Below are positions 8,683-16,923 of a stretch of DNA of 64,000 nt, in pieces. The stretch is from Sphingobium lignivorans (GTDB taxonomy: Bacteria; Pseudomonadota; Alphaproteobacteria; Sphingomonadales; Sphingomonadaceae), in contig NZ_JACHKA010000001.1 of the NCBI RefSeq assembly GCF_014203955.1, positions 3,069,001-3,133,000 on the forward strand. The letters are read 5' to 3'. The translations under genes and the position numbers were made by a program. Positions within the stretch are counted from its first letter, which is position 1, and each line of letters begins with the position of its first letter. Below the pieces are notes generated by a model. The model saw only the letters and a list, made by a program, of their open reading frames with translations. It was not told where the DNA came from and did no database searches.

Positions 8683-8702
8683 TTTTCCTGTTTGCGGGAA
8701 TA
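8683..8702. promoter_or_regulatory. inverted repeat, probable TetR operator (site 4)
   Basis: TTTTCC-N8-GGAATA, the fourth copy with conserved N8 spacing. It lies 104 bp before the NmrA-type reductase and 81 bp before the TonB receptor, in their shared divergent intergenic region, 26 bp from site 3. Confidence 0.55.
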
Positions 8703-8805
8703 TCGCCGATGTGGGACGCTTGGCGCTGTGAGGGATCGGGAAATATGGGCGGACAACCCGCCGGCCGGTCCCCGTTCCGGCAATGAAGGCGCAAGGGAGA
8801 GAGAC

Positions 8806-9681
8806 ATGGCGGCAGGACAGGCGGTGATTGGCGTTTCCGGGGCGACGGGGCAGCTCGGGGAGATGATCGTGCGGACGCTTCGCGCGCAGTATCCGGACAT
8901 ACCCGTCGTCGCGCTGGTCCGCGATCTCGCCAAGGGCGCCCCGCTCGCCGCGATCGGGGCCGAACTGCGCCATTTCGATTATGATGAGCCCGGGACGCTG
9001 GCGCCGGCTCTCGCGGGGATCGACAAGCTGCTGCTCATCTCGGGCAATGCCGTGGGCGAACGGGAGCGGCAGCATCGCGCGGTCATCGAGGCGGCCAAGG
9101 AGGCAGGCGTGGGCCTGATCGCCTATACCAGCGTCCTGCGCGCGTCCGAGACGTCCCTCCCGATCGCGGCCGAACATAAGGCGACCGAAGCGATCCTGAA
9201 GGAAGTGGGCGTGCCGCATGTGCTGCTGCGGCATGGCTGGTATTGCGAGAATTACCTGTTCCGGATCCAGGCGGCCGTGGACCATGGAACGCTGCCCACC
9301 TGTGCCGGCGACGGCCTGATCTCCGCCGCCCCGCGCGCGGACTTCGCGCAGGGGGCGGTGGCCGTCCTCACGTCCCGCGAGGATCAGGCCGGCAAGGTCT
9401 ACGAACTGGCCGGCAGCACCAGCTTCACCTTCGACGATCTCGCTGCCGAGGCGACGCGCCTGAGCGGCCGTCCGGTCACCTGCGTGCAATTGTCAAAGCC
9501 GGCGTTCGAGGCCGCGCTGGTGGAGATCGGCACACCGCCCTTCGTCGCCGCGCTGATCGCGAAATCGGACATGGGCGCGTGCGACGGCGGTCTGTTCGAC
9601 GAAAGTCGGACGCTGGAGAAGCTGATCGGCCGCCCCACCACGCCGATGAGCGAGGTCATGGCGCACACCCTGCGGCCCTGA
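8806..9681 (+). CDS. NmrA-type NAD(P)H-dependent reductase (QOR2-like)
   Basis: A 291-residue atypical short-chain dehydrogenase fold. The N-terminal GVSGATGQLG motif is typical of the type-2 quinone oxidoreductase/NmrA group, which reduce quinones or act as redox-sensing nucleotide binders. The start at 8806 follows AAGGGAGAGAG; the long upstream extension of the frame covers only intergenic DNA. It diverges from the TonB receptor across two TetR-type palindromes. Quinone reduction would fit a pathway that makes catechols and hydroquinones (inference). Its last third has a decayed relative at 22702-22796. Confidence 0.87.
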   Translation: MAAGQAVIGVSGATGQLGEMIVRTLRAQYPDIPVVALVRDLAKGAPLAAIGAELRHFDYDEPGTLAPALAGIDKLLLISGNAVGERERQHRAVIEAAKEAGVGLIAYTSVLRASETSLPIAAEHKATEAILKEVGVPHVLLRHGWYCENYLFRIQAAVDHGTLPTCAGDGLISAAPRADFAQGAVAVLTSREDQAGKVYELAGSTSFTFDDLAAEATRLSGRPVTCVQLSKPAFEAALVEIGTPPFVAALIAKSDMGACDGGLFDESRTLEKLIGRPTTPMSEVMAHTLRP

Positions 9682-9700
9682 TCCGGAATCGCGAGACGGA

Positions 9701-10219
9701 TCAGATCGCCTTGTAGAAGCGGATCCGGACCGCCGGCTCGCCCTTCGGCCCGGTCGCTCTCTCCAGCGTTCCGATGAAGGCGGTCCGGTTGAGCCACGCA
9801 TATTTGCCCAGCGGCGCCTCGAAGCGGGGCGATGTGCGCGCGGGAACGGGTGCCTCGCCTGCCTTCGGCGGGCAGAGCGCACCGGTGTTGACGACATTGA
9901 TGATCACGCCGTCATCCGTCCTGAGCATATAGTCGGCCTTGACGTCGATGCAGCCATCCGCGCGGACGAGCTGCCAGTCCCAGCCACCCGGGACGATCGT
10001 TCCCTTGATGCCCGGCCCCTCGAACGTGCCGCCCGTGATGGGGATGATGTTGCGCCGACCATAAGGCGTCTCACCCGGCGCCATCGCCTCGCCAAGCAGG
10101 ACGATCTCCTCGAAAGCAAATTCGAGACGCGGCGCCGGCGCCTCCGGTGCCTGCGCCTGTAGTAGCTGTGCCTGTGCCGCCAACAGCCCCGCCATGACCG
10201 TGAAAACCGCCTTCCGCAT
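9701..10219 (-). CDS. secreted DUF3237-family protein
   Basis: A 172-residue protein with an N-terminal signal peptide (MRKAVFTVMAGLLAAQ...LQAQ) and a DUF3237-type domain, recognised from the strings GRRNIIPITGGTFEGPGIKG and ADYMLRTDDGV. The biochemical role of the family is not established; members are common next to aromatic-degradation genes. The ATG at 10219 follows GGGAGAGAGAG. Its upstream region, shared with the divergent tandem-GntR regulator, carries the AAATAGTGCC-type motif at 10352-10380. Export is somewhat unusual for this family and suggests a periplasmic role. Confidence 0.75.
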   Translation of the reverse strand: MRKAVFTVMAGLLAAQAQLLQAQAPEAPAPRLEFAFEEIVLLGEAMAPGETPYGRRNIIPITGGTFEGPGIKGTIVPGGWDWQLVRADGCIDVKADYMLRTDDGVIINVVNTGALCPPKAGEAPVPARTSPRFEAPLGKYAWLNRTAFIGTLERATGPKGEPAVRIRFYKAI

Positions 10220-10351
10220 CCACTCTCTCTCCCGGATCATATGTTCAGGGCGTACCTCGCTTGCTTCACCAGTTGAGGACAAGCACGGCTCGGGCCGACG
10301 CTGGCAGAAACGGAAAGGCGCACGAAACCCGCATAAGCATTGCACGCTGTT

Positions 10352-10380
10352 CCGGACAAAAATAGTGCCCACAATGCCGG
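10352..10380 (-). promoter_or_regulatory. conserved AAATAGTGCC motif, copy a
   Basis: Core AAATAGTGCC at 10360-10369, followed by CACAATGCCGG and preceded by CCGGACA. Read toward the DUF3237 gene it is GGCACTATTT, about 140 bp before the start codon. It lies in the intergenic region of the tandem-GntR gene, which could therefore also be autoregulated. Four further copies are at 14251, 16841, 21531 and 21669. Confidence 0.6.
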
Positions 10381-10462
10381 CAGAAAATATACCTGCGGCC
10401 CATGATCTTTCCTGTTGCATCGCGCGATCCTTAGGGCTCCATAGTGCAATGGAGAGGTCCGC

Positions 10463-11875
10463 ATGAGCGTCGCTGAACGCATCTACACTGCCTCGACCCG
10501 GGAAGATGAGAGCCCGTCTCGGCTGGCCGAACAACTCGCCCGACAGATCGAGGATGACATCGCCTGGCAGCGGCTGACGGCCGGCGAGGCGCTGGGATCC
10601 CTGCGGGACCTTTCGGATCGCTATTCGGTGGGCCGCGCGGTGATCCGGGAAGCCGTCGGGCTGCTGGAACGCCGGGGCCTTGGCAGCCTGCGTCCGGGCC
10701 CCTGCGGTGGCTTCATCGTCAAGAAGCCGCTGGCACAATCGATCGGCGAGGAGATCGCGGATTATTTCCGCACGGCCGACATCACGCTTGCCCATCTTCT
10801 CGACGCGCGGGAAGCGGTGGACCAGATGATCGCGAGGCTGGCAGCGCTGGCGCGGCCGCCCCTGCCCAGGCTCGTGCGCCTGGAGGCGGCAGTTCGCACG
10901 CCCGGTCTCGGCGGCCATCTGGCGCTCCGCAACGAGCTTGCGCGACTGACGGGCGAGCCCGTGGTGATGCTGCTCATCAAATGCCTCAACAGTCTCACGC
11001 TCGACTTCGCCATGGACGGGGCGGCGCCCGGCGACCAGCCGCGAATCGCGATCGCGGCGATGCGCGAGGCGCTTGCGAGCGGCGACACCGAGATGGCCGT
11101 TCAGGAAGCAGACCGGCTGCATGAAGAACTGACGCGCTATCTGCATCCCCAGAAGGCGTCACAGGATATCCGCCCCATCGAGAGTGCCCGTCTTGCGGAC
11201 GAACGCACCCTCGCCGTCTCGGTCGCGCGCAAGCTCGCGGTGGAGATCGCGCGCAGCGGCACGACCGGCCAGCGGCTGGGCTCGGAATGGGACCTGTGCG
11301 AGCGCTTCAGCGTCAGCCGCCTCACGCTACGTCAGGCCATCCGCATATTGCAGGACAGCGGTCTCGTCGAATGCCGCAGGGGTCGCGGCAATGGCCTCGT
11401 CGTGCGCAACCGTCGCGGCACCGGGACGATCCGGCTGATGCTGGCCTATCTCATCGGCCAGCAGATGGACGTGAGAGCCGCCGGCACGATCCTGTTCCAG
11501 CTCAACTGCTTCATGCCCGCGCTGGCTGTGAGCCGCGCGGACCGCGAACAGCGTCGCGCGCTGGAACGGCTGATCTCCAGGCTGGAGGAAAGCGACACGC
11601 TCGAGCGTTATGATCTGCTCAGCCTCGTCCATTGCGTGTCCCAGCTGGCGCAGAGCCCGATCATCGATCTCTTTTCGCGCTGTCTCGCGGCTTATGAGGC
11701 GCGTTTCCATCCCTCCCTGGCCGAGCGCCTTCCTGTCGGCCTCCAGGCAAGCTATTTCCGCCTCGTCCGGCAGTTGCTGAACGGAACCTCCGCCGATGGC
11801 CATACGGAGCTCGAATGGGCGAAAGCGCGATCGGCGCATGTCATGCTCGAGATGAGCCGCAGCCGTCCGATCTGA
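10463..11875 (+). CDS. tandem-duplicated GntR/FadR-type transcriptional regulator
   Basis: A 470-residue regulator, twice the length of a normal FadR-subfamily protein. It contains two complete units in a row: winged helix 1 at about 20-90 (DRYSVGRAVIREAVGLLERR), an FCD-like helical domain to about 225, winged helix 2 at about 245-315 (RFSVSRLTLRQAIRILQDSG) and a second helical domain to the end. Normal GntR proteins dimerise to place two winged helices on DNA; here one chain carries both. Start ATG at 10463 with GGAGAGG upstream. It is divergent from DUF3237, and a shared motif recurs before five units in the following 11 kb, so it is the likely regulator of this cluster (inference). Confidence 0.85.
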   Translation: MSVAERIYTASTREDESPSRLAEQLARQIEDDIAWQRLTAGEALGSLRDLSDRYSVGRAVIREAVGLLERRGLGSLRPGPCGGFIVKKPLAQSIGEEIADYFRTADITLAHLLDAREAVDQMIARLAALARPPLPRLVRLEAAVRTPGLGGHLALRNELARLTGEPVVMLLIKCLNSLTLDFAMDGAAPGDQPRIAIAAMREALASGDTEMAVQEADRLHEELTRYLHPQKASQDIRPIESARLADERTLAVSVARKLAVEIARSGTTGQRLGSEWDLCERFSVSRLTLRQAIRILQDSGLVECRRGRGNGLVVRNRRGTGTIRLMLAYLIGQQMDVRAAGTILFQLNCFMPALAVSRADREQRRALERLISRLEESDTLERYDLLSLVHCVSQLAQSPIIDLFSRCLAAYEARFHPSLAERLPVGLQASYFRLVRQLLNGTSADGHTELEWAKARSAHVMLEMSRSRPI

Positions 11876-11911
11876 GCGGCGTCATTCAGTCACGACAACG
11901 CGCATGGGCAA

Positions 11912-13318
11912 TCAGCGGGGGGATCGGTCCTCGACGCCGGGGCGCAGCTCGGGGACGTAGAGATCCTTCCTCAGCGAGCGGGCCGCCAGCACATAATGAA
12001 GCGCTGCCCAGAAGAAAACCGCGAGCATGGCGATGAGCGCATAGCGCAGGCCCTGCATGGAGGCGGCCTGGCAGAGCTGGTCGAGCCCGGGCGCGGCGCC
12101 TTGCGCGGCCCGGCCGCCGGGGCAGCGCGCGAGGAAATCTCCCTGCGCGAAGGCCCGGACCGCGAAGAAGTCGCTGGCGATGCCCAGCACGGTCGGGCCG
12201 AGGCCGGCGCCCAGCAATCCGCCCACCAGCGCCGTCAGCGCGGAGCTGGTGGCGCGCATGCGCGGACCGACCAGATTCTGCATGGTTGCCATCGTCGGGG
12301 CGAAATAAGTGATGAGGACGAAATTGGCGAGCCAGACGAAGGCGAGCGAGACCCCGAGCCGCGTGCTGGCGAATGCGCCGAAGTACAAGGGCGCGCACAG
12401 GACGAGCGCGGCTGCCGGCCCCCAGAGCGCCCAGCGCTTGTCCCGGCGCGACAGCCAGTCGAAGCCGAAGCCGCCGGCCAGCATCCCCAGGCCGTTGGAC
12501 GTGAAAGCGACCATGCCGAAGATGGCGCCCAGCGTCGCGAGGGAGATGTCGAAACCGCGTAGGTAGAAGGGCAGGACGAAGTTGGCGACGGCGTTGAACG
12601 TGAAGCCTGCCACCGTCGTGCCGGCCAGCAGGTGAAGATAGGTCGGCTTCGAGACGAGATAGCGGACCACGGCCATGAGGCTGGGTGCCGGCTCCGTGGT
12701 AACCGAGCCCTCCGCCAGCCCGCGCGGCGGCTCCCGCAGCGTCAGCAGGACGAGCAAGGCGACCAGTACGCCAGGCACGCCCAGTGCGACGAACGCGGTG
12801 CGCCAGCCCCAGTTGCTCGCGATCCAACCGCCTGCCGCCTGCCCGACCAGAAAGCCGATGGGCGAGCCCAGCGTGACGATCGCCAGCACAGAGCCGCGCC
12901 GCGACGGCCTGAAGTGATCGGCAAGCATCGAGGATGTCGGCGGTTGGACGCCCGCCTCGCCGATGCCCACGCCGATGCGCCCGAGGAGCAGCGTCGTGAA
13001 GCTGGTCGCGAAGCCGCAGAGCGCAGTCATGATCGACCAGACCGCGACGCAGGCCGCGATGAGCCGCTTGCGGTTCACGCGCTCGGCCAGCAGCCCGAGC
13101 GGCACGCCGAGCACGGAATAGAGGATCGCGAAGCCCAGCCCCTGCAGGATGCCAAGATCCGTGTCGGTGAGATGCAGCTCCTCCTTGATGGGCTGCGCGA
13201 GCACCGCGAGGATCGCCCGATCCGCGAAGTTGAAGATGCTGACGAGCAGCAGGACGAAGACCAGCCAGCGCTTGTAACGCCGGGACAACAGGGGATGTTC
13301 GCTGGATGCCGTCGCCAT
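11912..13318 (-). CDS. MFS transporter (spinster-like)
   Basis: A 468-residue inner-membrane transporter with about 12 hydrophobic segments. The first loop motif GVPLGLLAERVNRKRLIAA is a variant of the MFS GxLaDrxGRk signature, and GRIGVGIGEAG in the fourth-helix region is typical of the sphingomonad aromatic-acid/spinster-like group. The start was placed at the ATG at 13318, better spaced from the GAGGG box than the GTG three codons upstream. It is the second gene after the alpha/beta hydrolase (96 bp gap, same strand). Likely substrate is an organic acid or aromatic from the pathway; direction of transport is not clear. Confidence 0.85.
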   Translation of the reverse strand: MATASSEHPLLSRRYKRWLVFVLLLVSIFNFADRAILAVLAQPIKEELHLTDTDLGILQGLGFAILYSVLGVPLGLLAERVNRKRLIAACVAVWSIMTALCGFATSFTTLLLGRIGVGIGEAGVQPPTSSMLADHFRPSRRGSVLAIVTLGSPIGFLVGQAAGGWIASNWGWRTAFVALGVPGVLVALLVLLTLREPPRGLAEGSVTTEPAPSLMAVVRYLVSKPTYLHLLAGTTVAGFTFNAVANFVLPFYLRGFDISLATLGAIFGMVAFTSNGLGMLAGGFGFDWLSRRDKRWALWGPAAALVLCAPLYFGAFASTRLGVSLAFVWLANFVLITYFAPTMATMQNLVGPRMRATSSALTALVGGLLGAGLGPTVLGIASDFFAVRAFAQGDFLARCPGGRAAQGAAPGLDQLCQAASMQGLRYALIAMLAVFFWAALHYVLAARSLRKDLYVPELRPGVEDRSPR

Positions 13319-13414
13319 TTTCGTCACGCCCTCACCTGTTCCTGCCCATGCTCATCGCCGGGGCACTCGGCTCGTCGCGGCCGATGCACCCTGCCCCTTT
13401 CCCCGCTGCGGAGG

Positions 13415-14134
13415 TCAGGGAATGGCCGACTCGATCATGTCCGCGCTTTCCTTCATGGCGACATGCTGGAGATCGTGCGTGTAGGGCATCTCCTCCACGC
13501 GCCAGCCCGGCCGCGCGCGGAGCTTTTCGGCCATCGGGCGGAACGTGTCGTTCTTGTAGCCGGTGGCGAGGACGTAGGTCTTCTGGGGAATGCGGTCGCG
13601 CGCGTCGGTCAGCCGCGCCTTCTCGCTGTAGCAATAGACGGACTGCGGCGTCCGCCGCTCCTCATAAGCGGCACGCGCCGCGGCATCCATGTGCGTGTTG
13701 AAGCCGACCAGGTCCGCGCGGGGCGGCGGGACGAGATAGTCGCCTTCCTCGGTCGGCAGATGCGGCTCGCCCGGGACAAGGTCGTTCAGGCTTTCGCCGT
13801 CCTCGGGATAGAAGGCATCCATGTACATGATCGACTGGATGACGCCTTCCGGCACGAGTTCGGTCGCCACGGACACCGGCATGCCGCCATAGGAATGGCC
13901 GACGAGCAGGATATTCTCGAGCCGCTCATATTTGATGACGTTGGCGATGTCCCGCGCATGCATCGAGAGATTCACGGCCGGGCTGTTCAGGTGCTCGCGC
14001 TCGCCAAGGCCGGTCAGCGTCGGCGTGAAGACGTGATGGCCGCGATCGATCAGGATGTCCGCCACGCCTCGCCAGCGCCAGCCGCCGACCCAGGCTCCAT
14101 GGACGATGACGATCGTTGCGCGCTTGTCTGCCAT
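13415..14134 (-). CDS. alpha/beta-hydrolase (MES/hydroxynitrile-lyase-like)
   Basis: A 239-residue cytoplasmic serine hydrolase. It has the VHGAW oxyanion segment near residue 11, the nucleophile elbow GHSYGG (Ser81) and a C-terminal catalytic His in LQHVAM (about 224), the pattern of the plant methylesterase / hydroxynitrile lyase-like group. The ATG at 14134 starts the first beta strand; an upstream extension lacks a good ribosome binding site. It is likely co-transcribed with the MFS gene downstream. A copy of the AAATAGTGCC motif lies 117 bp before its start. An ester or a C-C ring-cleavage product are both possible substrates. Confidence 0.83.
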   Translation of the reverse strand: MADKRATIVIVHGAWVGGWRWRGVADILIDRGHHVFTPTLTGLGEREHLNSPAVNLSMHARDIANVIKYERLENILLVGHSYGGMPVSVATELVPEGVIQSIMYMDAFYPEDGESLNDLVPGEPHLPTEEGDYLVPPPRADLVGFNTHMDAAARAAYEERRTPQSVYCYSEKARLTDARDRIPQKTYVLATGYKNDTFRPMAEKLRARPGWRVEEMPYTHDLQHVAMKESADMIESAIP

Positions 14135-14250
14135 TCCTAGCTTCCTCGTTCTGTTTTCTGATCCTGCGCTCACCCGGCGGGCGCATGACCTGCGTCAAAT
14201 GAGCTTGCGAGCGAAAGATGCCGGATTCCGCATGCTGTCCGCGCTCGCCG

Positions 14251-14273
14251 TGAAATAGTGCCGCCAATTCCGG
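14251..14273 (-). promoter_or_regulatory. conserved AAATAGTGCC motif, copy b
   Basis: Core AAATAGTGCC at 14253-14262 followed by GCCAATTCCGG. It sits in the 163-bp gap between the flavin monooxygenase stop and the alpha/beta-hydrolase start and points toward the hydrolase, at about 117 bp. Confidence 0.6.
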
Positions 14274-14297
14274 CCGGCCGTGCCAATGCCGCCCTCT

Positions 14298-15494
14298 TCA
14301 TTCCGCCGCGATTTCCTCGGCATAGGGCACCATCGTGACCTGATGGGCCTGAAGGCGCGGAAGCACTTCGGCTCCGATCCGCCGGATCTGGTTGAGGAAC
14401 ATCTCCTGCGGCATGTGCCCGCGATTGCACACGAGCAGGACGTTGTTCGCCCCCGCCTCGTTGCATTCGGCGATGATGCGCTCGACGATCTCGTCGGCCG
14501 TGCCGATCGGCATGTGCTCGGCCGCCGCGCGGACCGTGTCCATCGTCCACTCGTTGAACACGGTGTCGTCCTGGGCAAGCGTGCCTTCCGCGCCGTTGCG
14601 CAGATGTTCGAACGCATTCGAGCTGTAATAGCCCTGCTTCTTCACATCCTTCTGGTAGACCTGATCGTAGCGCAGCAGCGTGTTGAACAGGTACATGAGA
14701 TAAGGCCCATATTCCTCGATGGCCTGTTCCTTGGAATCGGCCACATAGCATTCGACCATGATGTTGATCCGGTCGGGCGTGACCTTCCGGCCGTGCTTCG
14801 CCTGGCAGCGCGCGAAATGGCGGATGGTATCCTCGCGCATGGGCCCCGGGAACACGCCGGGGGTGATCGCCGCGTCGTTTGCCGCCGCCCACTCGATCGT
14901 CTCGCGCGAGCCGGTGAGCGGCACCCAGATCGGCGGGTGCGGCTGCTGCACCGGACGCGGCCAGATCGAGACGTCCTTGTAATTGTAATGCTTGCCCTCG
15001 AAGGAGAAGCTGTCCTGGGTCCAGGCACGCCGCATCACTTCGAACGCTTCCTCGAAACGCTCGCGCGATTCGCTCATCGGCACGTTGAAGATGCGGTATT
15101 CGCGCGGCGCCCCGCGCGCCACGCCGGCGATGATCCGGCCGTTCGACAGGCAATCCAGCATCGCGAACTCCTCGGCAAGCCGGAGCGGCTCATGGATCGG
15201 CAGCAGGTTGGCGTAGATGAGGATCTTGAGCCGCTCGGTGCGCTGCGCAATCGAGGCCGCGATGAGATTGGGCGAATTGCCCATGCCGAAGGGCGTCCCG
15301 TGATGCTCGTTGATGGCGACGCCATCAAAGCCGTGCTTCTCCAGCTCAACCCAGGCATCGAGATGATTTTCGTAAGTTCTCACCGCGACATTGGGATCGA
15401 AATGAGCCCTCCCGAGACGCGGCATCTCTCCGTTTACACGGAACTTGTCGACACTCTCGCCATAAGCAAGCCAGTCAAAGACAAATACTTGCAC
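14298..15494 (-). CDS. LLM-class flavin-dependent monooxygenase
   Basis: A 398-residue bacterial-luciferase-like monooxygenase that should use reduced FMN supplied by a separate reductase. Family signatures include INEHHG near the N-terminus, GRIIAGVARGAPREY, and the C-terminal GTADEIVERI segment. The start is taken as a GTG at 15494 with GGAG seven bases upstream; no ATG gives a comparable start. It is divergent from the YciI-like gene across a 82-bp region. No flavin reductase gene is seen nearby. The substrate may be an aliphatic, alicyclic or sulfonated compound; the sequence does not say which. Confidence 0.85.
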   Translation of the reverse strand: MQVFVFDWLAYGESVDKFRVNGEMPRLGRAHFDPNVAVRTYENHLDAWVELEKHGFDGVAINEHHGTPFGMGNSPNLIAASIAQRTERLKILIYANLLPIHEPLRLAEEFAMLDCLSNGRIIAGVARGAPREYRIFNVPMSESRERFEEAFEVMRRAWTQDSFSFEGKHYNYKDVSIWPRPVQQPHPPIWVPLTGSRETIEWAAANDAAITPGVFPGPMREDTIRHFARCQAKHGRKVTPDRINIMVECYVADSKEQAIEEYGPYLMYLFNTLLRYDQVYQKDVKKQGYYSSNAFEHLRNGAEGTLAQDDTVFNEWTMDTVRAAAEHMPIGTADEIVERIIAECNEAGANNVLLVCNRGHMPQEMFLNQIRRIGAEVLPRLQAHQVTMVPYAEEIAAE

Positions 15495-15548
15495 ATCAAT
15501 TCTCCAAAATACCAACTTGATTATCAGGTTTACATACTGAATACTCTT

Positions 15549-15562
15549 CCGGTTCAAACCGG
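15549..15562. promoter_or_regulatory. palindrome CCGGTT-N2-AACCGG
   Basis: A 14-bp inverted repeat (CCGGTTCAAACCGG) just before the ribosome binding site of the YciI-like gene, in the divergent region with the flavin monooxygenase. It may be an operator or the foot of a short 5' hairpin. Confidence 0.35.
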
Positions 15563-15576
15563 AGAGGCAAACAGAC

Positions 15577-15888
15577 ATGAAGAAGACTTTCGCCGCGATC
15601 GTGAAGCGCACCGAGGCCTGGGATCCGGGCCGGGAAGCCCATGAGCAGGACGGGTTCGAGCATCACGCCGCTTTCGTCGCGGGACTTGAGGCCGAGGGCT
15701 TCATCGCCATGGCCGGGCTCATGGAGGAAAGCAGCGACGTGCTGTTCATCTTCTTTGCCGACAGCGTGGCCGAGGTTCGCGAGCGCATGGCCCGGGATCC
15801 CTGGCAGCAGGATGGGCATGCCAAGCTGGTCCGCGTCGAGGAAGTGCAGTTCCGCATCGGCGCGCCGCAGCAGCCGGCCGGCGGCTAG
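15577..15888 (+). CDS. YciI-like dimeric alpha/beta-barrel protein
   Basis: A 103-residue protein of the YciI / muconolactone-isomerase-like ferredoxin fold. It has an N-terminal beta strand (KKTFAAIVKR), HHAAFVAGLEAEGF, a central strand DVLFIFFAD and the late RMARDPW string that is typical of YciI proteins. Members act as small isomerases, dehydrochlorinases or are of unknown role. GGAGAGG lies 8 bp upstream of the ATG. It is divergent from the LLM monooxygenase and convergent with the CmcJ-like gene, and may act on the product of one of them. Confidence 0.78.
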   Translation: MKKTFAAIVKRTEAWDPGREAHEQDGFEHHAAFVAGLEAEGFIAMAGLMEESSDVLFIFFADSVAEVRERMARDPWQQDGHAKLVRVEEVQFRIGAPQQPAGG

Positions 15889-15932
15889 CGCGGCGCCGGC
15901 CGGCCGCCCGGCATCGAGGCGCACCATGGCCA

Positions 15933-16742
15933 TCACCGGTCGAAGATGGCGATGGTGCGAGCCTCGAAGCTCTCCCGCTTCGGCGCGCCCGGCGCCGAGG
16001 TCGGGTCGACGATGGCCGTGTGGCCCGACATCTTCCAGTCCGGGTCGGCCGTGTCGAACAGGCGGAAGACCAGCGCCTCATCGGGCTGCATGTCTGGATA
16101 ATAATACCACTCGTGCCGCGGGTTGTAGGCCATGTTCAGGCCGCCGGGCGTGCTCTGGGTGACGGGCTCGTCGCTCTTGCCCAGCCGGACGAGCATGAAA
16201 TCCTTCTTCTCGACGCTGCGGGCATCGCAGACCGCCAGCGGACTGTTCTGGACCGGCTTGACCCCGCGCCACACATTGATGTTGACTAGGCGCTTGCCCG
16301 CCAGTTCGGCGGCGCGGTCGGGCATCAGGCGGGCGACCCAGTCGCGCAGCGCGGCCTCGTTGAAATCGACATGTGCGCTGAGCGCCGGCCCGCCGCCGCG
16401 ATCGGTCTCGCCGCCACGCAGGATGCCGAGGAAAGCGATCACTTCGTCGGCACCGGTCAGGTCGCGCACGAGCGCGCTGATCTGGGGATAATAGCGGGCC
16501 TTCACGTCCTCCGGATCGGCGAAGTTCACGTCCGTGGCGTGGGGAACCAGCGTGAAGCCATGCGTCTCGAAGGAGGTCTCGACCAGCCGTGCATTGCGCA
16601 CCCGGGCATCATGGTCCTCCATCCCGAAGGAATATTGCCCGTTGGCCTCGATATAGCCGCCGTCCGCTGTCCGGTCGGAATATCGGACGAACGTGTCTAT
16701 GTACGCCTGTTGCCGGGTCTCGTCGGTTACCGCACTCACCAT
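15933..16742 (-). CDS. CmcJ/NvfI-family (AsaB-like) oxygenase
   Basis: A 269-residue protein resembling the CmcJ/NvfI/AsaB group, putative Fe(II)/2-oxoglutarate-type oxygenases or methoxylation enzymes known mainly from cephamycin and fungal secondary metabolism. Recognisable strings are LVNINVWRG and VQNSPLAVCDA, then an EWYYYPDM segment and a late SGHTA; the His of ALSAHVDFNE is a candidate metal ligand. Start ATG at 16742 with AGGAGAG upstream. The AAATAGTGCC motif lies about 102 bp before it. In this cluster it probably oxidises a pathway intermediate; a synthetic rather than degradative role cannot be excluded. Confidence 0.75.
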   Translation of the reverse strand: MVSAVTDETRQQAYIDTFVRYSDRTADGGYIEANGQYSFGMEDHDARVRNARLVETSFETHGFTLVPHATDVNFADPEDVKARYYPQISALVRDLTGADEVIAFLGILRGGETDRGGGPALSAHVDFNEAALRDWVARLMPDRAAELAGKRLVNINVWRGVKPVQNSPLAVCDARSVEKKDFMLVRLGKSDEPVTQSTPGGLNMAYNPRHEWYYYPDMQPDEALVFRLFDTADPDWKMSGHTAIVDPTSAPGAPKRESFEARTIAIFDR

Positions 16743-16840
16743 CGGTCTTCTCTCCTGGCTCGCAGCCTGCACGCGGTTGCTGGTCCGTCCTGTTTCGCGC
16801 GGCTCGCTTCCGTCCGTTCACACTGGCGGGGGGACATCCC

Positions 16841-16862
16841 CGAAAATAGTGCCCACAATCCG
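16841..16862 (-). promoter_or_regulatory. conserved AAATAGTGCC motif, copy c
   Basis: Core AAATAGTGCC at 16844-16853 followed by CACAATCCG. It points toward the CmcJ-like gene, about 102 bp before its ATG, in the 181-bp gap after the MFS stop codon. Confidence 0.6.
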
Positions 16863-16923
16863 CATGCTGCTCCGCTGGCCCGTGCCCGGAGACGGGCCGG
16901 CGCATGCGGATTGGCGAAACCCC

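Noticed and set aside
14125..14150. ATTCCTAGCTTCC near the alpha/beta-hydrolase start as a fifth TetR operator
   Set aside because: It has only the left arm; there is no GGAAT arm at N8 spacing, and it lies at the start codon of a gene that carries the other motif.
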